Below, piece after piece: positions 20,701 through 28,449 of a DNA stretch of 64,000 bases; position 1 is the first letter of the stretch, and the number at the start of each line of letters is the position of its first letter. The notes under the pieces were generated by a model that searched no databases, was not told where the DNA came from, and saw only the letters and a list, made by a program, of their open reading frames with translations. The stretch lies in contig JAHDVH010000002.1 of NCBI GenBank assembly GCA_023382385.1, positions 882,219 through 946,218 on the forward strand. The letters are read 5' to 3'. The stretch is from a bacterium. Lineage in GTDB: Bacteria > Electryoneota > RPQS01. Made by a program: the position numbers and the translations under genes.

Positions 20701-21016
20701 CGTTAGCAGACTCAAGTCTATTCAGCCGAGCCCATCGATGCGCATTAACAAACGGTCGAAGTGCGCTCGGATGATCAGGAACATGCTCGCCAATGGTTGG
20801 CAGCGCCGAAGTACCGAGTGCCATCGCTGAAGGCTCCAACTCCCACAACAAAGTCTCGCGTTCTACTTGCTGCCGATCATCGAGGTACTCAATCTCAATA
20901 ATGTGAGTGCGTCCGCTGCCGTCGAGATTATCGTGAGCGCTTACAGATCGGACCGTCGCCAAGCGGTTTCGAATTCGGACAGCTTGACCGATCTCGGGGG
21001 ACTGGACAGTAGTCAT
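17723..21016 (-). CDS. SNF2-family helicase (DrmD-like)
   Basis: A 1097-residue SNF2/RapA-type ATPase from the ATG at 21016. This start is preferred to an in-frame ATG 43 codons upstream because the upstream part reads as low-complexity leader. Motif I is DGVGLGKT near 143, motif II VDEAHNF near 265, and motif VI QQRNGRVWRHGQ near 632. After the ATPase core come about 400 residues with long charged helices (for example RRLEREQKMRLEKL near the C-terminus). In class 1 DISARM the first gene, drmD, is an SNF2 helicase followed by the methylase, the order seen here. The stop overlaps the methylase start by four bases. RapA-like transcription-recycling ATPases share the fold, but the neighbours favour defence. 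Confidence 0.85.
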   Translation of the reverse strand: MTTVQSPEIGQAVRIRNRLATVRSVSAHDNLDGSGRTHIIEIEYLDDRQQVERETLLWELEPSAMALGTSALPTIGEHVPDHPSALRPFVNAHRWARLNRLESANDIDHEPLLGVWSSAVQVHPYQIVPVIRALQMPRVSLLLADGVGLGKTIQAGLVLQELLLRRRVRRILILCPALLQRQWKSELKRKFNMEFEIVDSDSTFEIRKRFGMDTNPWKAFPRIITSMDFLRMADIRQQFLQGSGEGPDAERGNGKDVPYAPWDLLIVDEAHNFAPQNSRRSSQRHQMLTEIRFLFEHRIFLTATPHNGRTVSFTGLLELLDPVRFQIRPQMTDVDHVNLEDTKIRRLKDDIKRCTLHAPFADFLPPAEIPINLIDKEAALYDSVREYRKAGEKHLEESGTAAERWIGHFVFSVLTKRLLSCPFAFARTWWRHVERTPDDAQEDLFSLTKTASERSEDVSANDSERSVAEADLSRYGGAWLRQRRNAFEAAQVKVGAALEALGYSRSAIEVDDEDLKIAGLIDSKTEALVQWVKKNLFTNGKQLRNDERLIIFTEYRETLEFLRQRFLKEGFNANTMSLLFGGMGTSEFKSVQEEFESEESEVRLLLATDAASEGINLQDQCRWIIHFDIPWSPTKLQQRNGRVWRHGQLRDVQIHYFRCDQDEDLDFLLKVAQKVETVREDLGSVEQVFDQALQNHFRGRKTDLIVLDTEIEEARKQSSENEDVPAEGEDKIIAADQQASRMLEHTQTALGITPAALEAILRTAVTVEGQGELTPISGKSGFFYLDPPPSWESLVKEQLTVGRGQHRPQLVFDENLVTEEISGRRLLRLKKHQVLLRLGHPVMQRAMSVLKRQLHEPYGLNPIRRWTVAAVQKSNFEALAVLHYTITVTNELREPLHDEVFSEVFRVEGSRLQVVDPDFRKTMLAERPLPIKSEARRDQWWRTLRLKWDDHRAELDKYMLKRQSELATQFEKVAAEALKKNQKSTKEAYDIRLKALDESRRGKELEKVAQQITEAEVVASQQTFFEDINVTRERRVMELKEILEVLQLNVEETKRRLEREQKMRLEKLLPARFTIRDVRVLPLAVEYLIQPTAEDLA

Positions 21017-21371
21017 AGTTGGGATTTCGGAGCTGTGAAGCAAAGGGAGAGGGTCTCCTGAGTGAGGCAAGGCGGAGCCTAACAGAAGTCGTGAGGACAG
21101 GCTGGACAGAGCCGCGGGGATATCAAGTGGTGCCGATACCAGCAAGTCAATATAATATAACCATTAGCAATAGAAATTTCAAGAACTTGTTTAGACTCGA
21201 TTTGCGAGACTCTCACAGGCATCCAGTACGGAGATTGTGGAATACCAGCCCGCTGAAGGCGTCGGGACTGCGGGGCAATGTTGGTAATTCAATGGTTTAC
21301 AAGCTGCTGTATAGGCGAGGCCTCAATTGTGCGGGGCTCCGGGCGTCCATTCTGAATCAGATTTCTGAAAG
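21017..21371. other. Gene-free leader upstream of the SNF2 operon
   Basis: About 350 bases without a convincing gene. The minus strand carries an AT-rich patch (TATATTATATT near 21150-21160) about 135 bases before the SNF2 start that could hold the operon promoter; no clear -35 could be fixed. Confidence 0.4.
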
Positions 21372-21402
21372 AAAAGGGAGGCCGCCATTCGACGACCTCC
21401 TT
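21372..21402 (-). terminator. Terminator of the NACHT-nuclease gene
   Basis: On the minus strand AAGGAGG and CCTCCCTT form a stem around a 14-nt loop and are followed by a T-rich tail (TTTTCTTTC). It lies 124 bases beyond the stop of the NACHT gene, separating it from the SNF2 operon. Confidence 0.6.
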
Positions 21403-21525
21403 CAAATTGACCAGTGCAACCATAACGTACATGATCTTCTGAAAGGGTTCCAGATCGCCCAAAGAATCCTTCATTGATCCCTCATGTTCAACGAAAAGTA
21501 ATTCGAACGACCGCCTCCGCCGCAC

Positions 21526-24500
21526 CTACGGAAGTCGAAGGTTAAGCTGAAAGAGCTCGACTCTGTCCCGCGTAGATGCGAGAGACTCTGCCTGGGCACG
21601 CAATTGTGCACCGATATTCTCAAAGGAGCCATTCTTCGCAGAAGACTTCTTGCGCTCGTCGCTATTGTCCCAGCTATCGCAATAGAAGTGCGCAACAATG
21701 TACAGTCCTGCACGCACTCTATTCTGAGCCATGTACCGATCGAAGAGCTGAGTCTTCATTGAATTCAGAAGCTTGGGATTCCAACATCCTTTAACTTCTA
21801 AATAGATAACCATCGGCTCAACAGAAACCAAATCTTGCTGACAGAGAGCTTCAATGCGAATATCTGGCTTCTGCCCGCTCTCGCTTCCCATTCGCCTGCG
21901 AATCTGTACTTCACGATTCACAACAATTCTCTTGTCAACAATCCTTTTTATGAGCTCTCTGGCGATGTAATCCGACACATCTTCCTCGTCCTTGGGTCGC
22001 AAAGCCTTGTCTGGAAGTTGATTCCAAAGCGACTTGACTGACGGATATTCTTGATGCTGAATTTCCGACTGAATATCACCCATCGCCTTGATCATGATGT
22101 CGAGCAGTTGCCTTGGAGACTGAACGTACCGATTAGATGCGTTGTCAATTAGCTTGCTGACTTCGCGGGGAGTCATGGGCCGCCACGTGGCCGTTCGAAG
22201 GCGTTCCTTGGTGTCCGCAATGACATACCGAATCCAATCCTGACGTGGGCATTGTTCATGAAGCCTTTCGAGCGTGACGATAGATTCCTCCGATACTCGA
22301 TTGGCAATCTGAGTTACAAGGGCATTCCTGAACGACACCAAATTGTCCAAATTACTTACGCTGTGCGCGCCAATATGTTCTGGATCCTGTTCTGGTGGGA
22401 ATTCCCTCGTAACCCACAAATAGAGCTCGGCAATATCGCTCAGTGGCCAGTTACGGGTAAAGGCGTCGGACCTCTCAAAACGACGCCCTATCGCGAGCGC
22501 AAAAGTTCTGGCAAACTTCCTACTGCGGTTGAGCAACTCTTGCAGGAAGGACCAAGTCACGGTATCCGTGTCAGCGGCCAACGTCAGTACCAATTCGATA
22601 AGCCGCAACTTGCCGGTTTGGCTTCTCGGGAGTTTGTCTTGAATTGCGCCAATGGCCCAAGAGGTGGCCGATTCATGGCCGTGCGAGATCAAGATGTGAA
22701 GGAGCTTCGAAGCAGCACGCGGTGGTGTCTTACTGTCTTTCAGTAGACCAAGCAAGTGGTCTGCGAGGCGGTCGGACCAACAGGCTTTGATACGTTCGAC
22801 ATAAATGACGTCCTTCGATCGAACAACATCCGCTCGTACAAGACGAAGAATCGTGTCAGCGACCAATGTTGGGTTTGATGACTTTGCAAAGTCCAGCAGA
22901 TTGTTATAGGCCTCATGATCGTCGGTGCCGTCCATGAATGCCATGTGAGGTGGTAAGGCAAGGATTACGGGAATCCAACGCAATTGCATTGCGTCGGTGA
23001 ATCTGTTCAATTCCTCCGGCTGCTCTTGAGCAAGAAGAGTGAGAGCGGTACGCCCAGATAGGGCTAAAGACGGAAAGGAGTTTGTTTCAATCCACTCATC
23101 AATCAGAGGATCACTCTCTTTCAGAAAAAGTAGCCCGGCGGCCACAACGCGAGCACGCGTGGCGATATCGGCTGCCCGCCAGCCGTCGGTATTCCGAACG
23201 TCGAATAGGATGCCTGAATGATGCGGGTGTTTGTGCGCCAATGCATACGGTACAAGCCACCAGAACCCGGCATCCTCAGTTTCCGTGCGATTGAGGATAT
23301 CATCAAGAAAAGGTATCTGGGATTCACGCGCGGCTTGCTGCTCCTTTCTCTTTTCTTCTTCCCTGACATGCTCCAGATTCCGGGCCTGTCTCTCACGTGC
23401 GCGCTGTGCTACGTCCGACTTAAGCTCGAGGCCGTTCACTGGATTTCCGAACTCATCGTTCAGTTCAGATACCCTCTGACATACGTCGATCACCTTGCTG
23501 ACTTCATTGATAATGGCAAAGTCAACAGTGTGCCATACTAACATGGAAATAAGCCTTCGCTCCGCCTCCGGGCGGTCTTCCTGAACCAAAGATAAGAGCC
23601 AATCAAAGTCCGAGTTCAAGAGCCATGGATCATTGTTGCCCAAGAAGCTCAGTGCAAGTCGTCCGGTACGAGCCTCTGAACCAGCACAAAGCGGAATTAG
23701 GAGTCGGACTACTTTCCTGCGGTGTGCCTCGTTCGCAAGGAGTGCATCCTTGAACTTATCTGGCTCGTTCCATTCCGAGATGGACAGGTGTTTTTCAAAG
23801 CGCGCGGCCACTGCATTGGCGAAGGCCTCGGCGACACTATCGTCTTCAACATTCTCCCAAGCAAGTTCAAAGACACCCTGCGCCAAGCGATTGTGCCCCA
23901 ATGAACCGTATTGGCCGGGATGCCGAGCCAGCCAATTGAGTGCTGGAACCAGGTGTTCTCTTTTCAGTGAGCGCGGTAATGTCCAAGAAAGAAAGTGATG
24001 ATAATGTCCGATTCTACTCGAGAATCTGTCCGGCGTCAGGAGTTCGAATAGCTCTTTTGCTGTGAGGCATGTTGGCCACATCGCCTCGAGCGCAGAGGCC
24101 TTCAGGTCGTCGTATGGGTCTTCGCCGGACTCACTTCGCGCAATGAGGAGCAAGGTCCTTAGTTCTTCGCTATCTGCGCATTCAACTGCTGCGTTTATGG
24201 CAGCAATACGGATTTCATGCAGCTCACTTTGGTTTAGGGACACTGCCACCAATGGTTTGCCGATTTGTTTGACTTTGCAAGACTGAGCCATGCGAATCGC
24301 GGCGATACGGACACGAGCGTCTTCCCCTTCATTAGTAATGTACCGGTCAAGTTGTCCGGCGATATTCGAGTGATTGAGCTTATGCGCGTGCTGGTCGGCC
24401 TCACTTCCGTACGGTCGAAAGTCCCGGTTGCGATATCCGTCCAAGACCGCATCAACGAGTTTTTCGCGCGTTTGCTGATCGAGTATTGGAAGATCCGCAA

Positions 24501-25695
24501 GCATCAGAACAACCGGCTCCGTGGCAAGTACGAAGCGACAGAATTCGGGCTTCAAGTTCACGAGCCATGCTGCCAAACCATGCAGTTGAGGTATTAGCTT
24601 GCCATCTGGATGCTGGAGGATGTCACGCAGTTGGTTTTCGGGCAGGTCTTTCAAGAACTCTGCGGCCAAATACTCTGCAAAAGTAGAGTGCGCCCACCCC
24701 GTGTAGTCCCCGACCTTCGTAAAGAGTCCCGTGTCTATAGCTTGGGTAAATGAACCTTTCGTTAGGCCTTGAGCCATGAAGTCGTCAAGCCCTAAGCATA
24801 CTACGTCATAATTTGGTTTATGGCTTCCAGGGTGAAATGTCCTGATATCTGTTAGCAATGACACTGCTGCGATACGTGAAGCGCTTCGAACCAACTCAAT
24901 GGGGTCGTCGGCCTCATATCCGGGCGCAGTGAGGTTATGATGTTCTTTTGAGCATAGAAATTTGCAGCCATCGCGGTACAATTCGGCCAGAGAATTGGGA
25001 AATTCACCTGAGCGCTTGTAAAGCGGTAGCAAGAAGTTGAGCAGCGTTACCGGACGAGTTGCGAGGGGAACCAGATCTTTCTTGAGAGCAACCTGAATGA
25101 AGTCATCCGAAGAGACGCCGAACGCCGCACAAGCCATTGCGACACTGCGGCGATTCAGCGCTGAAAGCTCCATGACCGCAGTCGCTTTCTCGCCGAATAG
25201 ACTCTGAAGTTGCTCTGTCCATGCTGGATTCCATCTCGCGGAGCGGCACGCTATGCGGAGCTTGATATTGCTTCGGTCGCGCGTCCGAAGCTCTTCAATG
25301 ATCGATAGAAGAACACCATCCTTTGCAGTGTCAACACTATCAAAGAACATGTAAATTGGTTGATCATTCGCCGTAGTTAACTCCGCCCGAGGACCAAATA
25401 CTTTGCCGTAGAGAGCGTCGTCGCTCGTGTGGATTTCAAGGTCTATGGGGACGACTCTTGCGCCCTCCGGTTGCTTCATGGCAATTGACCTTTTCCATTC
25501 GGTGCTTTTCCCAACACCCGGATCGCCCAGCATGATTAGGCATTGAAAGGCGTCGAGGTCCTCGAATTTCTTCAGGTTCGACGCAGAGCCTTCTGGGTCA
25601 TCGGGGAAACCGCTGAACGAGACGGATAGCTGGCCACCCCACGGCAGCCAGTAGCGAGTCCAAGGAATGTTCCTGATTTTATCGTCGCGTGACAT
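21526..25695 (-). CDS. NACHT/STAND-type NTPase with helical repeats and C-terminal PD-(D/E)XK nuclease
   Basis: A 1389-residue protein from the ATG at 25695 (an in-frame ATG 48 codons upstream is rejected because that part overlaps a hairpin and reads as non-coding). Walker A is MLGDPGVGKST near 54-64 and Walker B YMFFDSVDTA near 120, followed by the helical region typical of NACHT-like ATPases. A long middle section of helical repeats (HEAT-like, many LL.xA patterns, roughly 400-1150) is a probable sensor. The C-terminus has KPDIRIEAL near 1275 and VIYLEVKG near 1297, the D...ExK core of PD-(D/E)XK nucleases. Avs/bNACHT defence proteins join an NTPase switch, a repeat sensor and a nuclease effector, usually with the effector at the N-terminus. 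A role in phage-triggered DNA cleavage is inferred. Confidence 0.72.
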   Translation of the reverse strand: MSRDDKIRNIPWTRYWLPWGGQLSVSFSGFPDDPEGSASNLKKFEDLDAFQCLIMLGDPGVGKSTEWKRSIAMKQPEGARVVPIDLEIHTSDDALYGKVFGPRAELTTANDQPIYMFFDSVDTAKDGVLLSIIEELRTRDRSNIKLRIACRSARWNPAWTEQLQSLFGEKATAVMELSALNRRSVAMACAAFGVSSDDFIQVALKKDLVPLATRPVTLLNFLLPLYKRSGEFPNSLAELYRDGCKFLCSKEHHNLTAPGYEADDPIELVRSASRIAAVSLLTDIRTFHPGSHKPNYDVVCLGLDDFMAQGLTKGSFTQAIDTGLFTKVGDYTGWAHSTFAEYLAAEFLKDLPENQLRDILQHPDGKLIPQLHGLAAWLVNLKPEFCRFVLATEPVVLMLADLPILDQQTREKLVDAVLDGYRNRDFRPYGSEADQHAHKLNHSNIAGQLDRYITNEGEDARVRIAAIRMAQSCKVKQIGKPLVAVSLNQSELHEIRIAAINAAVECADSEELRTLLLIARSESGEDPYDDLKASALEAMWPTCLTAKELFELLTPDRFSSRIGHYHHFLSWTLPRSLKREHLVPALNWLARHPGQYGSLGHNRLAQGVFELAWENVEDDSVAEAFANAVAARFEKHLSISEWNEPDKFKDALLANEAHRRKVVRLLIPLCAGSEARTGRLALSFLGNNDPWLLNSDFDWLLSLVQEDRPEAERRLISMLVWHTVDFAIINEVSKVIDVCQRVSELNDEFGNPVNGLELKSDVAQRARERQARNLEHVREEEKRKEQQAARESQIPFLDDILNRTETEDAGFWWLVPYALAHKHPHHSGILFDVRNTDGWRAADIATRARVVAAGLLFLKESDPLIDEWIETNSFPSLALSGRTALTLLAQEQPEELNRFTDAMQLRWIPVILALPPHMAFMDGTDDHEAYNNLLDFAKSSNPTLVADTILRLVRADVVRSKDVIYVERIKACWSDRLADHLLGLLKDSKTPPRAASKLLHILISHGHESATSWAIGAIQDKLPRSQTGKLRLIELVLTLAADTDTVTWSFLQELLNRSRKFARTFALAIGRRFERSDAFTRNWPLSDIAELYLWVTREFPPEQDPEHIGAHSVSNLDNLVSFRNALVTQIANRVSEESIVTLERLHEQCPRQDWIRYVIADTKERLRTATWRPMTPREVSKLIDNASNRYVQSPRQLLDIMIKAMGDIQSEIQHQEYPSVKSLWNQLPDKALRPKDEEDVSDYIARELIKRIVDKRIVVNREVQIRRRMGSESGQKPDIRIEALCQQDLVSVEPMVIYLEVKGCWNPKLLNSMKTQLFDRYMAQNRVRAGLYIVAHFYCDSWDNSDERKKSSAKNGSFENIGAQLRAQAESLASTRDRVELFQLNLRLP

Positions 25696-25761
25696 AGGTT
25701 TGAGGGTGTCTTGGTGGGCCGAAGTGCCCTTTAATCTACCGCTAAATCCCTGTAAACACAA

Positions 25762-25783
25762 GAGACGGCCCCAATGCCGTCTC
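25762..25783. terminator. Short perfect hairpin between NACHT gene and type IX gene
   Basis: Arms GAGACGGC / GCCGTCTC with a 6-nt loop. It lies 67 bases upstream of the NACHT start codon. No T-run is clear on either strand, so it could be a transcription barrier or a 5' UTR structure. Confidence 0.45.
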
Positions 25784-25861
25784 GTCTTCTGGCCAGAATT
25801 CGCAATCCATCTGCCCCCACCGCCGCTTGCCTTCCGCAACTTTTTGGTTTACATTTAGATA

Positions 25862-26029
25862 TCCTACCCGAGCAAGCCGGGGAAACTCAGCGCTCAGACA
25901 CACAATCAAGAATAACGGCGAAGCCTGTTCCCTCCTTAGGGACACAGGCCTCTGGCGCGTGCTTGGTGGTGTGCTTTGCTCGGGTAGGACCGGCAGGCTA
26001 TCGCCGTAACGCCCAGTGGCTTTTTTTGT
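25862..26029 (+). promoter_or_regulatory. Highly structured 5' leader of the type IX-secreted protein gene
   Basis: Three interleaved pairings are visible. A 14-bp perfect inverted repeat (TCCTACCCGAGCAA at 25862 with TTGCTCGGGTAGGA at 25976) encloses about 100 bases. Inside it a hairpin has arms GCCTGT / ACAGGC with an inner CCCT / AGGG. ACGGCGA (25915) can pair with TCGCCGT (26000), outside the first stem, as a pseudoknot or an alternative fold. TGGCTTTTTTT at 26017 then ends the block 20 bases before the start codon, as in a transcription attenuator. I could not match it to a known riboswitch. Confidence 0.5.
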
Positions 26030-26047
26030 TACCCAGCGGAGGCAATT

Positions 26048-27715
26048 ATGAAGGCGTGGAGATGTTTTTTTGTTTTCGCAGTGTTGCCACAGGTGGCGAT
26101 TGCTCAACCACCTACTATATGGGAACGAGCCTATGGTGGCTCGGAGGTTGAGGAAGGCAAAACGATTGAACAAACGGTAGATGGTGCCTTTATTGTTGGT
26201 GGGTTCACTTACTCATTCGGATCAGGTGGTACAGACATGTGGCTCTTGCGGCTAAGCGCAAATGGCGATAGTCTATGGAGCCGAACATTTGGCGGAGAGG
26301 GTAATGAATTCTGCAGTGGCCTTGCCGTTATGCCTGATGGATATCTACTCTGTGGCGCAACAACGTCTTTCGGCGTGGGTGGCGAAGACATTCTACTTGT
26401 TAAAGTGAGTAGCGACGGAGATTCACTGTGGAGCAGAACGTATGGACGTGCAGGGAATGATCTCAGCAATGTTATCCTTTCCACACCCGAAGGAGGATTC
26501 TTACTCGGCACGGAAGGAGTTATGTCTATTCTCAAGATCGACGCAAACGGCGACAGCCTGTGGTCCCTTTCGCTCGGAGGCGCTATCCATACAATCACAT
26601 CTACTGCTGATGGTAACTACGTCGCGGCAGGCTATTGGGGTAACGGTTGGCCCGGCGATGCAAACATGTGGATGTTTAAGTTCACGCCTGACGGGGATGT
26701 TCTTTGGACTCAAACCTATGCCGACTGCGGCGATCAATGTCACAGCGTAGCAGAGACTCAGGCTGGTTTTTCACTCTTTGGCTACTCCAAGATCGCCTGT
26801 GGAGCTGAACAATACTGGGTACTCAAGACGGACCTTAGTGGTGACCCTATTGAGACTCACAATTATGGCGGAGGCTCCTACGACTATTGCTACGGGGGTT
26901 TTGTGGGCACAGACAGCGGATCTATGCTCGCAGGCTATACTTGGTCGTTTGGCAGCGGCCTGCGCGACGTGTGGCTCGTAAAGACCGATTCTGAGGGGAA
27001 TATGCTTTGGGACCAAACGTATGGCGGTAGCGATGATGACCGCGCGGAAGAAATTAGGGAATTACCTAATAGAGAATGCATTGTAGTTGGGAGCACAAGT
27101 TCGTATGGAAGTGGGAACTCTGATGTATATGTGATCCGGTTAGGTCAAGATGACTCAATCCTGCCTGTGGAGTTGCTGGACTTTGAAGCCTTGCCCGGTG
27201 ACCAACAAGTTATTCTTCGTTGGTCAACCGCATCCGAATCCAATCTCGAATACTTTGCAATCTCGCGGGACGGCGTTAATATGGCTCAAATCCGCGCCTT
27301 CAACTCTGCTCTTGGGCACGAGTACGCATGGCTCGATCATTCGGTTGCCTCGGGACAAACTTACCTGTACACCTTGGCTTCCACGGACTTTGATGGGCAC
27401 ACTGATGTACTCGCAACAGCATCAGCCCGGCTGCCTGACCCTTCTGTTGCCTCGGACTACTTGCTTGGTCAGAACTTTCCCAACCCATTCAACGCGTCTA
27501 CTAACATTACATTCTCTATTCCGGATGCGAACTTCGCAACACTCAAGGTCTACAACCTACTTGGCCAAGAGGTGGCAACGCTGTTTGAGGGATGGCAACC
27601 CACGGGTAAGCAAACCGTCACGTTCGACGCGTCGGACGCGTCATCGGGAGTTTACCTTTACGAACTCTCATCGGGCAAATCGTCAATGTCCAGAAGGATG
27701 ATCTTGTTAAGGTAA
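26048..27715 (+). CDS. Secreted repeat (beta-propeller-like) protein with type IX sorting domain
   Basis: A 555-residue exported protein. Residues 1-19 are a signal peptide ending VAIAQ. From about 25 to 370 there are repeats of roughly 50 residues, each with a form of GDSLWSRTFGG followed by a short gap and a DGG/GYLLCG-type strand, as in delta-60 or kelch-like propellers. Residues about 373-460 (LPVELLDFEALPGDQQ) resemble the fibronectin/Ig-like linker that precedes sorting domains. From about 471 (LGQNFPNPFN to the C-terminal RRMILLR) is a type A sorting domain, which directs transport across the outer membrane by the type IX system. GGAGG at 26038 is well placed for the ATG. The gene stands alone between a structured leader and a terminator. 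Ligand unknown. Confidence 0.88.
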   Translation: MKAWRCFFVFAVLPQVAIAQPPTIWERAYGGSEVEEGKTIEQTVDGAFIVGGFTYSFGSGGTDMWLLRLSANGDSLWSRTFGGEGNEFCSGLAVMPDGYLLCGATTSFGVGGEDILLVKVSSDGDSLWSRTYGRAGNDLSNVILSTPEGGFLLGTEGVMSILKIDANGDSLWSLSLGGAIHTITSTADGNYVAAGYWGNGWPGDANMWMFKFTPDGDVLWTQTYADCGDQCHSVAETQAGFSLFGYSKIACGAEQYWVLKTDLSGDPIETHNYGGGSYDYCYGGFVGTDSGSMLAGYTWSFGSGLRDVWLVKTDSEGNMLWDQTYGGSDDDRAEEIRELPNRECIVVGSTSSYGSGNSDVYVIRLGQDDSILPVELLDFEALPGDQQVILRWSTASESNLEYFAISRDGVNMAQIRAFNSALGHEYAWLDHSVASGQTYLYTLASTDFDGHTDVLATASARLPDPSVASDYLLGQNFPNPFNASTNITFSIPDANFATLKVYNLLGQEVATLFEGWQPTGKQTVTFDASDASSGVYLYELSSGKSSMSRRMILLR

Positions 27716-27738
27716 ACGTTCACTCTTGCCAACTGAAC

Positions 27739-27766
27739 GGCTCGGATTATCCGAGCCGATTCTGTT
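27739..27766 (+). terminator. Terminator of the type IX gene
   Basis: GGCTCGGATTATCCGAGCC forms a perfect 8-bp stem with a 3-nt loop, followed by GATTCTGTTTT, 24 bases after the stop codon. Confidence 0.8.
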
Positions 27767-27946
27767 TTGAGACACCATGCATGTAGACCTCCGTAAATGA
27801 CGGGCGAAGTGTCGCCAATTTGCCCGATCGTTTTCGAATTTGAAAATGATCTCAAAAGAAATGGAAAGGCGGTTCGCTGCAGTTTAGAACGTTATGGTCC
27901 ATCCTTTTCGAGTCTTTGCGGTGGATTCGGTCGACGAGTGCACCTA

Positions 27947-27963
27947 AACATTTGTCAAATGTT
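27947..27963. promoter_or_regulatory. Perfect palindrome, candidate operator
   Basis: AACATTTG-T-CAAATGTT, an 8-1-8 inverted repeat 110 bases before the HTH gene start at 28075. It has the form of a dimeric repressor site, perhaps for the HTH protein itself. Confidence 0.45.
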
Positions 27964-28074
27964 GTAATAGACAGTGTGCCGAATGAGTTTCCAAGAAAAT
28001 CTGAAAATGGTCTATGCGTGTCCGCGCCACATTCGACTATGACTTGGTACAACGACACCAACACCGAAATCAAC

Positions 28075-28359
28075 ATGTCACATCAAATCCCTTCTATCAA
28101 TACCATTCATCGCGCCATGGTCATCGCTAAGGCGCAGCAAAGAGCGGCACAGATCAAGCAAATCCCCGAACTCGAGACACTCAGTCCAAGGGAGGCAGCG
28201 GAAGTTCTGCATGCGGACGTTCGAGCTATTCGCCGCGCTATCCGTGAACGCAGACTTTCCGCTTTCAAGATCGGGGCACGGAAGTGGAGAATTAGAGTTG
28301 TAGATTTGAACAAATATGTGGAGGTCCTTACGGCGGAGTGGCTGGCGGGAAAGCCATAG
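28075..28359 (+). CDS. Excisionase-like helix-turn-helix protein
   Basis: A 94-residue protein. Residues about 37-85 form a winged HTH of the excisionase/MerR (HTH_17) type: LSPREAAEVLHADVRAIRRA, then the wing FKIGARKWRIRVVDLNKYVE. The ATG at 28075 is preferred to an in-frame ATG at 27916 because the domain lies wholly after it and the upstream part contains the palindrome; no clear Shine-Dalgarno is visible. Such small proteins direct excision or repress early genes of integrative elements. It lies tail-to-tail with the possible replication gene at 28450-29526, and two more relatives are in the window (30202, 46169). Confidence 0.7.
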   Translation: MSHQIPSINTIHRAMVIAKAQQRAAQIKQIPELETLSPREAAEVLHADVRAIRRAIRERRLSAFKIGARKWRIRVVDLNKYVEVLTAEWLAGKP

Positions 28360-28449
28360 TCGGAAACACAATTTCCGCCAAACACAAACGGAATTCGGCC
28401 CTCCAGCGGTATTCATGATCCCGTCGAGGCTACTCTGGCTAATCCCGGC

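Noticed and set aside
5601-21016. Complete classical class 1 DISARM
   Set aside because: No separate DrmB and no PLD-type DrmC was found, so only DISARM-like is claimed.
25862-25989. Retron-type non-coding RNA (14-bp a1/a2-like inverted repeat)
   Set aside because: No reverse transcriptase is present in the window, and the position directly before a ribosome site favours a leader RNA.
27916-28074. N-terminal extension of the HTH gene
   Set aside because: It includes the perfect palindrome and adds no domain; ATG 28075 is the better start.
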